Assembly (NCBI GenBank): GCA_040510075.1
Contig: JBEVJT010000266.1
Span: forward strand, 1-32,247
Direction: 5' to 3'
From: VAZQ01 sp040510075
GTDB lineage: Bacteria > Pseudomonadota > Alphaproteobacteria > Rhizobiales > Xanthobacteraceae
DNA length: 32,247 bases
The notes beneath the pieces were generated by a model. That model did not search any database, was not told where the DNA came from, and saw only the letters and a program-made list of their open reading frames with translations. Both the position numbers and the translations under genes were made by a program. Below, piece by piece: positions 23,338 through 31,154 of the stretch (its first letter is position 1; the number at the start of each line of letters is the position of its first letter).

Positions 23338-23973
23338 ATGGCTGAGGCGCTCGACTATTTGCGCGATGGCGCGGAGATATACGCCCGCTCGTTCGCGATC
23401 ATCCGGGCGGAAGCGGACCTGTCGCGCTTTTCCGCAGAGGAAGCGGAGATTGCGGTGCGCATGATCCATGCCTGTGGCCATGTCACGGTGGCGGAGCAGA
23501 TCATGTTTGCGGAGAACTTCGTGGCCTGCGCCAAGCGCGCGCTCGGTGACGGCGCCGCCATCCTGTGCGACTCGGAAATGGTGGCGCACGGCATCACGCG
23601 CGCGCGCCTGCCCGCGCGCAATGAGGTAGTGTGCACGCTGCGCGATGCGCGCGTCGCAAGCCTTGCGCAAAAACTCGGTACCACCCGCTCCGCTGCAGCG
23701 GTGGAGCTTTGGAGCGAGAAGCTCCACGGTGCGGTGGTCGCCATCGGCAATGCGCCGACCGCACTCTTTCATCTGCTCGAAATGCTTGACCACCGCGCAA
23801 TCAAGCCTGCGGCGATCATCGGCATGCCGGTGGGCTTTGTGGGTGCGGCCGAATCCAAGGACGCGCTCGCGTCTGCTTCCCGCGGCGTGCCCTTCGTGAC
23901 GGTACGCGGCCGCATGGGCGGCAGCGCGATGGCAGCGGCCGCCGTCAACGCGCTCGCGATGCTTTGCGCCTGA
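23338..23973 (+). CDS. cobH: Precorrin-8X methylmutase (CobH)
   Basis: This 211-residue isomerase moves the C11 methyl group to C12, turning precorrin-8x into hydrogenobyrinic acid. The active-site histidine is His44 in RMIHACGHVT (His43 in the P. denitrificans enzyme). Other family segments are ILCDSEMVAHGI, GNAPTALFHLLEML and GMPVGFVGAAESK. ATG 23338 is preferred over ATG 23314 because AAGGAG lies at a good distance before it and the protein then has the usual N-terminus MAEALDYLRDG. Length is normal. cobI follows after 10 bases. Confidence 0.96.
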   Translation: MAEALDYLRDGAEIYARSFAIIRAEADLSRFSAEEAEIAVRMIHACGHVTVAEQIMFAENFVACAKRALGDGAAILCDSEMVAHGITRARLPARNEVVCTLRDARVASLAQKLGTTRSAAAVELWSEKLHGAVVAIGNAPTALFHLLEMLDHRAIKPAAIIGMPVGFVGAAESKDALASASRGVPFVTVRGRMGGSAMAAAAVNALAMLCA

Positions 23974-23983
23974 GGATGCGCGC

Positions 23984-24709
23984 ATGTCTGCAAAGCTGAT
24001 CGGAGTAGGGGTGGGGCCGGGCGATCCCGAGCTGCTTACGCTCAAAGCCATTCGGACGCTGCAAACTGCAGACGTAGTGGCGCATTTCGCAAAAAACGGA
24101 AATTCCAGCAACGCCCGCGCGGTGGTCGCCGGGCATCTGCGGCCCGAAACAACGGAGCTTGAATTTTTGTACCCGGTAACGACGGAAGTTCCTCACGACA
24201 GCGCGCAATACTGCAGTCGCATCGGCGCGTTCTATGATCAATGCGCGAGTGAAGTCGCCGCGTGTCTTGATGCCGGTCGCAGCGTGGCCGTACTCTGCGC
24301 GGGAGATCCGCTCTTCTACGGCTCCTACATGCATCTGCACGTGCGGCTTGCGCCGCGCTACCCGACGGAAGTCATCGCCGGCATCACCGGCATGTCCGGT
24401 TGCTGGTCGGCTGCAGGCCTGCCGATTGCCCAGGGTGAGGACGTATTCGCCGTCATTCCGGCGACGCTGCCGGAAACCGAGCTGGCGCGGCGCATATCGG
24501 AAGCAGACAGCGCCGTGATCATGAAGCTCGGGCGCAATCTTGCCAAAGTGCGGCGTGCGCTCGCGCAAGCGGGACGACTTGAACGAGCCATGTATGTGGC
24601 GCGCGGCACAATGCAGAATGCCGTCGTGATGCGGCTCGACACCAAGCAAGACGACGAGGCTCCGTATCTCGCGGTCGTGCTGGTGCCGGGCTGGGAGGCG
24701 CGGCCGTGA
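23984..24709 (+). CDS. cobI: Precorrin-2 C20-methyltransferase (CobI)
   Basis: This 241-residue TP_methylase-family SAM methyltransferase converts precorrin-2 to precorrin-3A. It has the N-terminal GVGVGPGDPELLTLKA (7-22), the second loop VAVLCAGDPLFYGSY and the third region VIAGITGMSGCWSAAGLPI, in the usual order. CobI rather than another methylase is called from the combination with the AHFAKNGNSSNARAVVA segment and the gene order cobG-H-I-J. The end overlaps the cobJ GTG by 4 bases (GTGA). Confidence 0.94.
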   Translation: MSAKLIGVGVGPGDPELLTLKAIRTLQTADVVAHFAKNGNSSNARAVVAGHLRPETTELEFLYPVTTEVPHDSAQYCSRIGAFYDQCASEVAACLDAGRSVAVLCAGDPLFYGSYMHLHVRLAPRYPTEVIAGITGMSGCWSAAGLPIAQGEDVFAVIPATLPETELARRISEADSAVIMKLGRNLAKVRRALAQAGRLERAMYVARGTMQNAVVMRLDTKQDDEAPYLAVVLVPGWEARP

Positions 24710-25470
24710 GCGGGCATCTCGCAGTTGTCGGGATCGGTCCGGGAGATGCACGCTGCCTCACCGCGGAAGCGCAGAGCGCGATTGCCGCAGCGCAGGCGCT
24801 CTACGGCTATGCTCCTTATCTCGATCGGCTTTCTTTGGCGCAGGGTCAGGCGCGTCATGCGTCGGATAACCGCGAGGAAAACGCGCGCGCGGCTGCCGCG
24901 CTGCGTCACGCTGCAGCGGGGGCGCGCGTCGCGGTCGTCTCCGGCGGCGATCCCGGCGTGTTTGCGATGGCGGCCGCGGTGTGCGCCGAGATCGACAGAG
25001 GTCCGCAGGAGTGGCGAGAGATCGCGCTCACGATCGTGCCCGGCATCACCGCGATGCTTGCCGTTGCCGCACGCGTCGGCGCTCCACTCGGACACGATTT
25101 CTGTGCGATATCCCTTTCCGACAATCTCAAGCCTTGGGAAACAATCGAGCGAAGATTGGATGCGGTTGCCCAGGCGGGCTTCGTGCTCGCGCTCTACAAT
25201 CCCGCCTCGCGCGCGCGAGGCTGGCAGCTCGGCGCGGCATTCGAGTGTTTGCGCAAACTTTTGCCGGGACAAACCGTGGTGGTGTTCGGCCGCGCCGTGG
25301 GACGCAGCGATGAGACGGTGATCGTCACCACCCTTGCCGAGGCCGATCCCGGCATGGCCGACATGGCGACCCTCGTGATCGTCGGCTCGCGCGAAACGCG
25401 CGTCATCCCGCGGTCCGGCCGGCCCCCGCTCGTCTATACGCCGCGCGGGCTCGAAATGGTGAGCGCGTGA
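24706..25470 (+). CDS. cobJ: Precorrin-3B C17-methyltransferase (CobJ)
   Basis: This 254-residue TP_methylase-family enzyme methylates C17 and drives ring contraction to precorrin-4. Motifs: AVVGIGPGDARCLTAEA (6-22), GYAPYLDRL, VAVVSGGDPGVFAMAAAV, IVPGITAMLAVAARVGAPLG, FVLALYNPASRARGWQL and TLVIVGSRETRVI near the end. Start is GTG 24706, overlapping the cobI stop. The last 37 bases overlap the 3' end of cobK on the opposite strand. Confidence 0.95.
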   Translation: MSGHLAVVGIGPGDARCLTAEAQSAIAAAQALYGYAPYLDRLSLAQGQARHASDNREENARAAAALRHAAAGARVAVVSGGDPGVFAMAAAVCAEIDRGPQEWREIALTIVPGITAMLAVAARVGAPLGHDFCAISLSDNLKPWETIERRLDAVAQAGFVLALYNPASRARGWQLGAAFECLRKLLPGQTVVVFGRAVGRSDETVIVTTLAEADPGMADMATLVIVGSRETRVIPRSGRPPLVYTPRGLEMVSA

Positions 25471-26198
25471 TCGATCGCGACGAGAGCTTCCTCGACCGTC
25501 GCCAAGGCAGAAACCTGCGGCAGCGCCGGCCGGCTCACGAGCATGACCGGAAGGCCGAGAGCGCGCGCCGCTGCAATTTTGCCGTAGGCCGCCGCACCCC
25601 CGCTGTTGCGCGCGAGTATGACCTCGATGCCGTGTTGCAGAAGAAGTGCGCGCTCGTCGGCTTCGAGGAAGGGCCCGCGCTGTGCGATGTAGCTTGCATT
25701 GGGGAGCGCAGGCGAAGGATCGGGAAGCTCGACGCTCCGTATCAGATAATAATGCTGGGGCGCGGCCTCGAACTGGGCGACCTCCTTGCGGCCGAGTGCA
25801 AGGAAAACCCGGCGCGGTGTTTTACCGAGCGCCTGCACGGCCTTTTCGATATCCTGCACCTGGACCCAATGATCACCGGCAACGCGCCGCCAGGGCGGCC
25901 GGCGCAGAGTCACAAACGCAATGTTTGCTGCCGCTGCGGCGCGAGCTGCGTTGACCGAGATCTGCGCCGCGTAAGGATGCGTGGCATCGACGAGGACATC
26001 GATGCTTGCGCTTTTCAGATAATGGGCGAGCCCGTCTGCGCCGCCAAAACCGCCAATGCGCACCGGCACGTCTTGTGGCGCGGGCTCCTTGGTGCGCCCG
26101 GCGAGCGAGAGTATCACGGAAACATGCAGACGCGCTGCGAGTGCGCGGGCAAGCGCGCGCGCTTCGGTCGTGCCTCCGAGAACGAGGATGTGTCGCAT
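25434..26198 (-). CDS. cobK: Precorrin-6A reductase (CobK)
   Basis: This 254-residue NADPH-dependent reductase makes precorrin-6B from precorrin-6A. The N-terminal nucleotide-binding segment is HILVLGGTTEARALARAL (3-20), followed by VDATHPYAAQIS, RRPPW, RVFLALGRKEVAQF and ILARNSGGAAAYGKIAAARA, all typical of CobK/CbiJ. The frame stays open upstream, but those residues are antisense to cobL; ATG 26198 gives the standard N-terminus. It lies against the direction of the whole operon. Its start overlaps the cobL start in one CATG and its end overlaps cobJ by 37 bp. No clear Shine-Dalgarno is visible. Confidence 0.94.
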   Translation of the reverse strand: MRHILVLGGTTEARALARALAARLHVSVILSLAGRTKEPAPQDVPVRIGGFGGADGLAHYLKSASIDVLVDATHPYAAQISVNAARAAAAANIAFVTLRRPPWRRVAGDHWVQVQDIEKAVQALGKTPRRVFLALGRKEVAQFEAAPQHYYLIRSVELPDPSPALPNASYIAQRGPFLEADERALLLQHGIEVILARNSGGAAAYGKIAAARALGLPVMLVSRPALPQVSALATVEEALVAIDHALTISSPRGV

Positions 26199-27438
26199 GG
26201 GGACCGCTGAGCCGCTTGCCCGGCAAAGTGCCGCATCGACGCGCTGGCTGTCCATTGTGGGCATCGGAGAGGACGGCAGTTCGGGCCTCAGTCCCGCTGC
26301 GCACGCGCTGGTGAGCGGCGCTGAGATCGTGTTCGGGGGCAAGCGCCACCTTGCGCTCGCCGCTCCACTCATTCGCGGTGCCGCGCGTTTTTGGCCTTCG
26401 CCTTTCGAACGCGGCATCGAGGAGGTGCTCGCGCTGCGCGGACGGCAGGTCTGCGTCCTCGCCTCGGGCGATCCGTTCTTCCATGGCGTGGGTGCGGTGC
26501 TGGCGGCTCAGGTCGATGCAGCCGAAATGCTCGTTCTGCCATCGCCTTCCGCGTTCAGCCTGGCAGCGGCGCGTCTCGCCTGGTCGCTCCCCGCAACCGC
26601 ACTTCTTTCTCTGCATGGCCGCGACCTCGACCTCGTGCGCCCGCACCTGCATCCGCGGGCGCGTATTCTAGCCCTCACGTCCGATGCAAATGGACCCCGT
26701 GCAGTCGCAAAGCTGCTCGCGCAAAGTGGTTTTCCCCGTTCCCGGCTCACGGTGCTCGAAGCGCTTGGCGGGCCGCGCGAATGCGTGCGCCGCACCACAG
26801 CCGCGGAATTCGATTTCGCCGACGTGCAGGATCTCAACACCGTGGCGATCGAGGTGGTCGCGGAAGACGACGCCACCATAATCCCGCGTGCACCCGGGCT
26901 CGCGGACGACATGTTCGAGCACGATGGTCAGATCACAAAGCGCGAAGTGCGCGCCGTGACGCTCTCGTCGCTGGCTCCGCTGCGGGGCGAACTCCTCTGG
27001 GACATTGGTGCAGGCGCGGGCTCCGTCGCTATCGAATGGATGCTATGCGACACATCGCTTTCCGCGATTGCGATTGAGAAGCACGCCAGCCGAGCCGCCC
27101 GCATCCGGCGCAATGCAGCGGCGCTCGGCGTGCCAGACCTGGAGGTGATCGAAGGCGAGGCGCCGGCGGCGCTTGCCAGCCTGCCTTCTCCTGCGGCGAT
27201 TTTCGTCGGTGGCGGTGCGAGCGAGGTGCTCGATGCAGCCATTGCCATGCTCAACCGCGGGGGCCGGCTCGTGGTCAATGCGGTGACGCTCGCCACCGAA
27301 AATGATTTGCTCGGCCGGCATGCGGCCATGGGTGGCACGCTCACGCGCATCGCCATTGCACGTGCGCAAAAGCTGGGCGAGGAGGCAGGCTGGCGGCCGG
27401 CAATGCCGATCACCCAATGGACCTGGATAAAGACTTGA
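26197..27438 (+). CDS. cobL: Precorrin-6B C5,15-methyltransferase, decarboxylating (CobL)
   Basis: This 413-residue fusion has an N-terminal CbiE-type methylase (about 14-205; WLSIVGIGEDGSSGLS, VLASGDPFFHGVGA, PSPSAFSLAAARL) and a C-terminal CbiT-type domain (about 240-410) with LLWDIGAGAGSVAIEWM at Asp269. It methylates C5 and C15 and decarboxylates the C12 acetate to yield precorrin-8x. ATG 26197 has GAGGA 8 bases upstream, lying inside cobK codons. The start overlaps that of cobK. Length is normal. A 43-base gap separates it from cobM. Confidence 0.95.
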   Translation: MGTAEPLARQSAASTRWLSIVGIGEDGSSGLSPAAHALVSGAEIVFGGKRHLALAAPLIRGAARFWPSPFERGIEEVLALRGRQVCVLASGDPFFHGVGAVLAAQVDAAEMLVLPSPSAFSLAAARLAWSLPATALLSLHGRDLDLVRPHLHPRARILALTSDANGPRAVAKLLAQSGFPRSRLTVLEALGGPRECVRRTTAAEFDFADVQDLNTVAIEVVAEDDATIIPRAPGLADDMFEHDGQITKREVRAVTLSSLAPLRGELLWDIGAGAGSVAIEWMLCDTSLSAIAIEKHASRAARIRRNAAALGVPDLEVIEGEAPAALASLPSPAAIFVGGGASEVLDAAIAMLNRGGRLVVNAVTLATENDLLGRHAAMGGTLTRIAIARAQKLGEEAGWRPAMPITQWTWIKT

Positions 27439-27481
27439 TGATCGCGGCCGGCTGCGCGCGCGCAAACGCCGAGGTAACGCC

Positions 27482-28252
27482 GTGACCGTGCACTTTATTG
27501 GCGCCGGGCCCGGCGCGGCCGATCTCATCACCTTGCGCGGCCGCGATCTGCTCGCGCGCTGTCCCGTGTGTCTTTACGCGGGCTCGATCGTCTCGCAACA
27601 GTTGCTGATGCATTGCCGACCCGACGCCCGCGTGATCGATACCGCGCCGCTGACGCTCGACGAGATCGAGGCGGAATTCGTAGCCGCGCACGCGCAAGAC
27701 AAAGACGTGGCGCGCCTGCACTCGGGTGATCTCTCGGTCTACAGCGCGGTTGCCGAACAGCTGCGCCGGCTCGATCGCCACAACATTGCGTATACGCTCA
27801 CACCCGGCGTGCCCGCCTTTGCAGCTGCGGCTGCGGCGCTCGGTTGCGAGCTGACCGTGCCGGAAGTGGCACAGAGCGTCGTGCTCACGCGCATTTCCGG
27901 CCGCGCCTCGCGCATGCCGGAAGGCGAAACGCTGACTGCCTTTGCGGCGACACGCGCGACGCTCGCCATTCATCTGGCGATTGGCGGCATCGAGCGCATC
28001 GTCGCGGAGCTCGTTCCATTCTACGGCGCGGGTTGTCCCGCTGCCGTGGTAGTGTGGGCGAGCTGGCCCGAGGAGCGCGTTATCCGCGGCACGCTTGCCG
28101 ACATTGCCGAAAAAGTCGCGGCAGAAAAGATCGAGCGCACGGCGTTGATCTTCGTGGGGCGCGCGCTCGATGCAAAAGATTTCCGCGACAGCGCGCTCTA
28201 CGCTCCCGACTATGATCGTCGTTTTCGCCCGGGAGTGCGGGCCTCGACATGA
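27482..28252 (+). CDS. cobM: Precorrin-4 C11-methyltransferase (CobM)
   Basis: This 256-residue TP_methylase-family enzyme methylates precorrin-4 at C11. Motifs in order: VHFIGAGPGAADLITLRGRD (3-22), CLYAGSIVSQQLL, RLHSGDLSVYSAVAEQ, YTLTPGVPAFAAAAAALG and SVVLTRISGRASRMPEGE, the last being characteristic of CobM/CbiF. Start is GTG 27482. The end overlaps the cobA ATG as ATGA (28249-28252). Confidence 0.95.
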   Translation: MTVHFIGAGPGAADLITLRGRDLLARCPVCLYAGSIVSQQLLMHCRPDARVIDTAPLTLDEIEAEFVAAHAQDKDVARLHSGDLSVYSAVAEQLRRLDRHNIAYTLTPGVPAFAAAAAALGCELTVPEVAQSVVLTRISGRASRMPEGETLTAFAATRATLAIHLAIGGIERIVAELVPFYGAGCPAAVVVWASWPEERVIRGTLADIAEKVAAEKIERTALIFVGRALDAKDFRDSALYAPDYDRRFRPGVRAST

Positions 28253-29052
28253 ATACCGCGGATGCAATCGCCGCATTGGGCAGCGAGATTACGGTGCTGG
28301 CGCCGGGGCATGTCTGGCTCGCAGGTGCCGGACCGGGCGATCCCGGTCTGCTGACGCTTCACGCGCTCGCCGGCCTCAAGCAGGCGGACGTGGTGGTGCA
28401 TGATGCGCTCGTCGACAAGCGCATCCTCGCGCTCAAGGCCGCGCACACGCGGCTCGAATTTGCGGGTAAGCGCGGCGGCAAACCGTCTGCCAGCCAGGCC
28501 GATATCTCGAAGCGCCTGATCGAGCTTGCGCAAGGCGGCGAGCGCGTGCTCCGCCTCAAAGGCGGAGACCCTTCCGTTTTTGGCCGCGGAGGGGAGGAGG
28601 CTTTGGCGCTGGCCGCCGCGGGCGTGCCCTTCCGCGTCATTCCGGGGGTAACGGCCGGACTTGCGGCGCTTGCCGCAGCGTCGATTCCCGCAACCATGCG
28701 CGATATCAACCGCGCGCTCATCCTCGCGGCCGGGCACGGCGCCGATGAGGACGAATTCGATTGGGAACCGCTCGCGCGCACCGCGCAGCCGCTGGTGCTC
28801 TATATGGTCATGCACAATCTCGAGCGGGTCGCGAACGCGCTCATCCGCGGCGGGCGCGATGCAAAGACTCCGACCGCGGTGATCGCGGGCGCGACAACCC
28901 CGGCCGAGCGGATTCTCATTTCGACGCTCGCAGAGGTGGCGGAAACGGTCCGTGGGCAGCGTTTCGAGCCGCCGGCAATTGTCGTGGTGGGTGATATCGT
29001 CAATGTGCGCGCGCGTCTGCTCGCTCTAACCACCGCTATGAAACCGCAATGA
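28249..29052 (+). CDS. cobA: Uroporphyrinogen-III C-methyltransferase (CobA/SUMT)
   Basis: This 267-residue enzyme methylates uroporphyrinogen III at C2 and C7 to make precorrin-2, the entry point to cobalamin (and siroheme). Motifs: VWLAGAGPGDPGLLTLHAL (22-40), VVVHDALVD, KRGGKPSASQADI, RLKGGDPSVFGRGGEEA, VIPGVTAGLAALAAASIPAT and LVLYMVMHNLERVA. It has no CysG oxidase/ferrochelatase fusion, fitting the stand-alone CobA type. ATG 28249 overlaps the cobM stop and its own stop overlaps the cobB ATG. The first pathway enzyme thus sits near the end of the operon. Confidence 0.95.
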   Translation: MNTADAIAALGSEITVLAPGHVWLAGAGPGDPGLLTLHALAGLKQADVVVHDALVDKRILALKAAHTRLEFAGKRGGKPSASQADISKRLIELAQGGERVLRLKGGDPSVFGRGGEEALALAAAGVPFRVIPGVTAGLAALAAASIPATMRDINRALILAAGHGADEDEFDWEPLARTAQPLVLYMVMHNLERVANALIRGGRDAKTPTAVIAGATTPAERILISTLAEVAETVRGQRFEPPAIVVVGDIVNVRARLLALTTAMKPQ

Positions 29053-30386
29053 GTGCGCGCGCACTGATTATCTCGGCTCCGCGCTCTGCTTCCGGCAAGA
29101 CGACGGTTGCGCTCGGAATAATCGGCGCGCTCGCGCGCAGGGGCATTCGGGTGCGCGGCCTCAAGTCTGGCCCCGATTACATCGATACGGCATTCCATTC
29201 CGCTGCGAGTGGTGCACCCGCCTGCAATCTCGACACCTGGGCGATGCCGCCTGCGCTGCTCGACGCAGTGATGCAGGACGCCGCGGCCAGCGCCGACATG
29301 CTCGTCATCGAAGGCGCCATGGGTTTGTTCGACGGCATTGCCGGCGCTCCCGGTCGGCGCGGCAGCACCGCCGATCTGGCGCTGCGCTTCGGAATTCCAG
29401 TGCTGCTTGTGCTCGATGTCTCTGGACAATCGCAATCGGCCGCCGCCGTTGTGCGCGGCTTTGCATCCCATGATCCTTCGGTGCGCATCGGCGCCGTGGT
29501 GCTCAACCGCGTGGGCAGCAAACGACATGCAGAACTCGTGCGCGCGGCGATCGCTCCTTTGGAGGTTCCGCTCCTAGGCGCGTTGCTCCGCGACGAGGGG
29601 CTGCATATTCAGGAGCGCCATTTGGGACTCGTGCAGGCAGGCGAGCACGATGATCTGACGGCGCGCATTGATCAGATCGCGCGAGCGTGCGAACGCCATC
29701 TCGACATCGACACGATGATCACAATGGCTTCTCGTCCGCTCATTGCTGCGCAAGCGGGAATCCAGACAGGGTCGCTGCTAGCGCTGGCGCCACCCGGGCA
29801 GTGCATTGCGCTCGCATGCGACACCGCCTTCAGCTTCATCTATCCGCATCTCGTGCAAAGCTGGCGCCGCGCGGGGGCACAGGTGATGCCTTTCTCGCCC
29901 CTCGCCGATGAGGCGCCTCCCGAATGCTGTGACTGCTGCTGGTTGCCCGGCGGCTATCCGGAACTGCACGCGCCGGCTCTCGCGGCTGCGCAGCGGTTTC
30001 GCACCGGGCTCGCGAAGTTTGCGCAAACGCGCCCGGTGCATGGCGAATGCGGCGGCTACATGGTGCTCGGCCAAGGGCTCGAAGACGCACAAGGCGAGCG
30101 CCACGCGATGGCCGGGCTTCTCGGGCATTCCACGAGCTTCGCGCAACGCAAACTTCATCTCGGCTATCGCGAGGCGCGCCTGCTTTGCGACAGCCCAATC
30201 GGCGAAGCGGGCGCAATCGTGCGCGGGCACGAATTTCATTACGCAGAGCTCATGGACGGGGGGACTGATGATCCTTTTGTGGAGCTAAGCGATGGCGAGG
30301 GTCGGGCCCTCGGGTGCAGTGGAGCCCGATGCGGCCGTATCACCGGAAGCTTCTTTCATTTCATGGCGCCCGCGCAGGCACCATAA
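29049..30386 (+). CDS. cobB: Hydrogenobyrinate a,c-diamide synthase (CobB)
   Basis: This 445-residue glutamine amidotransferase amidates side chains a and c of hydrogenobyrinic acid, directly before cobalt insertion by CobNST. The N-terminal ATP domain has ISAPRSASGKTTVALGIIGA (8-27) and KSGPDYIDTAFHSAASG; EGAMGLFDG follows. The C-terminal GATase domain has WLPGGYPELHAPAL and the nucleophile Cys334 in HGECGGYMVLG, and ends with GSFFHFM. Length is normal. ATG 29049 overlaps the cobA stop. It is the last gene of the riboswitch-headed plus-strand run; no obvious terminator follows. Confidence 0.95.
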   Translation: MSARALIISAPRSASGKTTVALGIIGALARRGIRVRGLKSGPDYIDTAFHSAASGAPACNLDTWAMPPALLDAVMQDAAASADMLVIEGAMGLFDGIAGAPGRRGSTADLALRFGIPVLLVLDVSGQSQSAAAVVRGFASHDPSVRIGAVVLNRVGSKRHAELVRAAIAPLEVPLLGALLRDEGLHIQERHLGLVQAGEHDDLTARIDQIARACERHLDIDTMITMASRPLIAAQAGIQTGSLLALAPPGQCIALACDTAFSFIYPHLVQSWRRAGAQVMPFSPLADEAPPECCDCCWLPGGYPELHAPALAAAQRFRTGLAKFAQTRPVHGECGGYMVLGQGLEDAQGERHAMAGLLGHSTSFAQRKLHLGYREARLLCDSPIGEAGAIVRGHEFHYAELMDGGTDDPFVELSDGEGRALGCSGARCGRITGSFFHFMAPAQAP

Positions 30387-30457
30387 CGCATAGCCCGGGA
30401 TTTCGCTGTCGCTCAATCGAGGCTACAACTGCCTTCTCAACGCGAGAGGAAACCCCA

Positions 30458-30532
30458 ATGAAAAATCCTTGGACTTTTCCGCTAATCCCGGTCCTTGAGG
30501 CACAGGGACCCTTCCGCCCAAATCAGATTTAA
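30458..30532 (+). CDS. Possible 24-residue small ORF
   Basis: ATG 30458 is preceded by GAGAGGA at 7 bases, a very good ribosome-binding site in a gap otherwise without genes. It opens a 24-codon frame beginning MKNPWTFPLIPVLEAQGP. I recognise no family and see no membrane segment. It could be a small peptide, a leader, or chance. The region 30387-30716 around it is less GC-rich than the cob genes and holds nothing else I can support. Confidence 0.3.
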   Translation: MKNPWTFPLIPVLEAQGPFRPNQI

Positions 30533-30716
30533 CTGCCGGGGATAACCAGCAACGAGGCAATCCGTACCTTTCCCATCCGCCGAGATGTGGATCGGCGGTG
30601 CTTTACAGTGCCTCGCCAATGTGAACTACTTCATACAACCATAGCGTGCGGCTGTGGCAATTCCAGTCTGCAAAACACAAGGCATTCGCCTCCCGCACGC
30701 AAGGAGAGTATTCGCG

Positions 30717-31154
30717 GTGCGTCAGCTTTTGTTGCTCTCGATTGCGCTAGTCTCGATTGCATTCGCTCATGCTCGCGAACTCTTTCCGAGTCAGTATGCT
30801 CAAGTGCCGCCCGAGATTCAGGAATGGTTCCGCACCCAGAAAATTCCCGGAACTAAATCGTCCTGCTGTTCCGATTCAGACGGCGTGCATGGTGAGCAGG
30901 ACGTGCGCAACGGCAAATACTGGACCCGCTTCGTTATCCAATATCATGCCTATGACTGTACCACAGCTAATCCGGGCGGATGTCTCGACAGGGGCATCAA
31001 GACTGAGCAAATCGATTGGATGCCAGTCCCCGATAACGCAGTGATTTATAATGCAAAGAACCCCTACCTTAATCCCATTATTTGGTGGCATCGAGAGGAA
31101 GCGATGGCGAACGGGGTTCGCATCCGGTGTTATGTGCCAGCGCCCGAATCATAA
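30717..31154 (+). CDS. Small secreted protein of unknown function
   Basis: This 145-residue protein has an N-terminal signal peptide (MRQLLLLSIALVSIAFAHA) and a mature part with four cysteines (SSCCS, YDCTT, GGCLDR) plus one near the C-terminus (RIRCYVP). GTG 30717 is preferred over the upstream ATG because AAGGAG lies 10 bases before it and the product then starts with a standard signal. It resembles uncharacterised secreted proteins of Bradyrhizobium-type bacteria with a CC-containing core and a tryptophan-rich tail; no function is known to me. Composition is less GC-rich than the cob genes. Its end overlaps the tail of the decayed minus-strand gene. Confidence 0.7.
   Translation: MRQLLLLSIALVSIAFAHARELFPSQYAQVPPEIQEWFRTQKIPGTKSSCCSDSDGVHGEQDVRNGKYWTRFVIQYHAYDCTTANPGGCLDRGIKTEQIDWMPVPDNAVIYNAKNPYLNPIIWWHREEAMANGVRIRCYVPAPES

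Noticed and set aside
26056..26196. A longer CobL N-terminus from an upstream ATG
   Set aside because: The extra residues are antisense cobK codons and lack CobL similarity; the WLSIVGIGEDG start fits ATG 26197.
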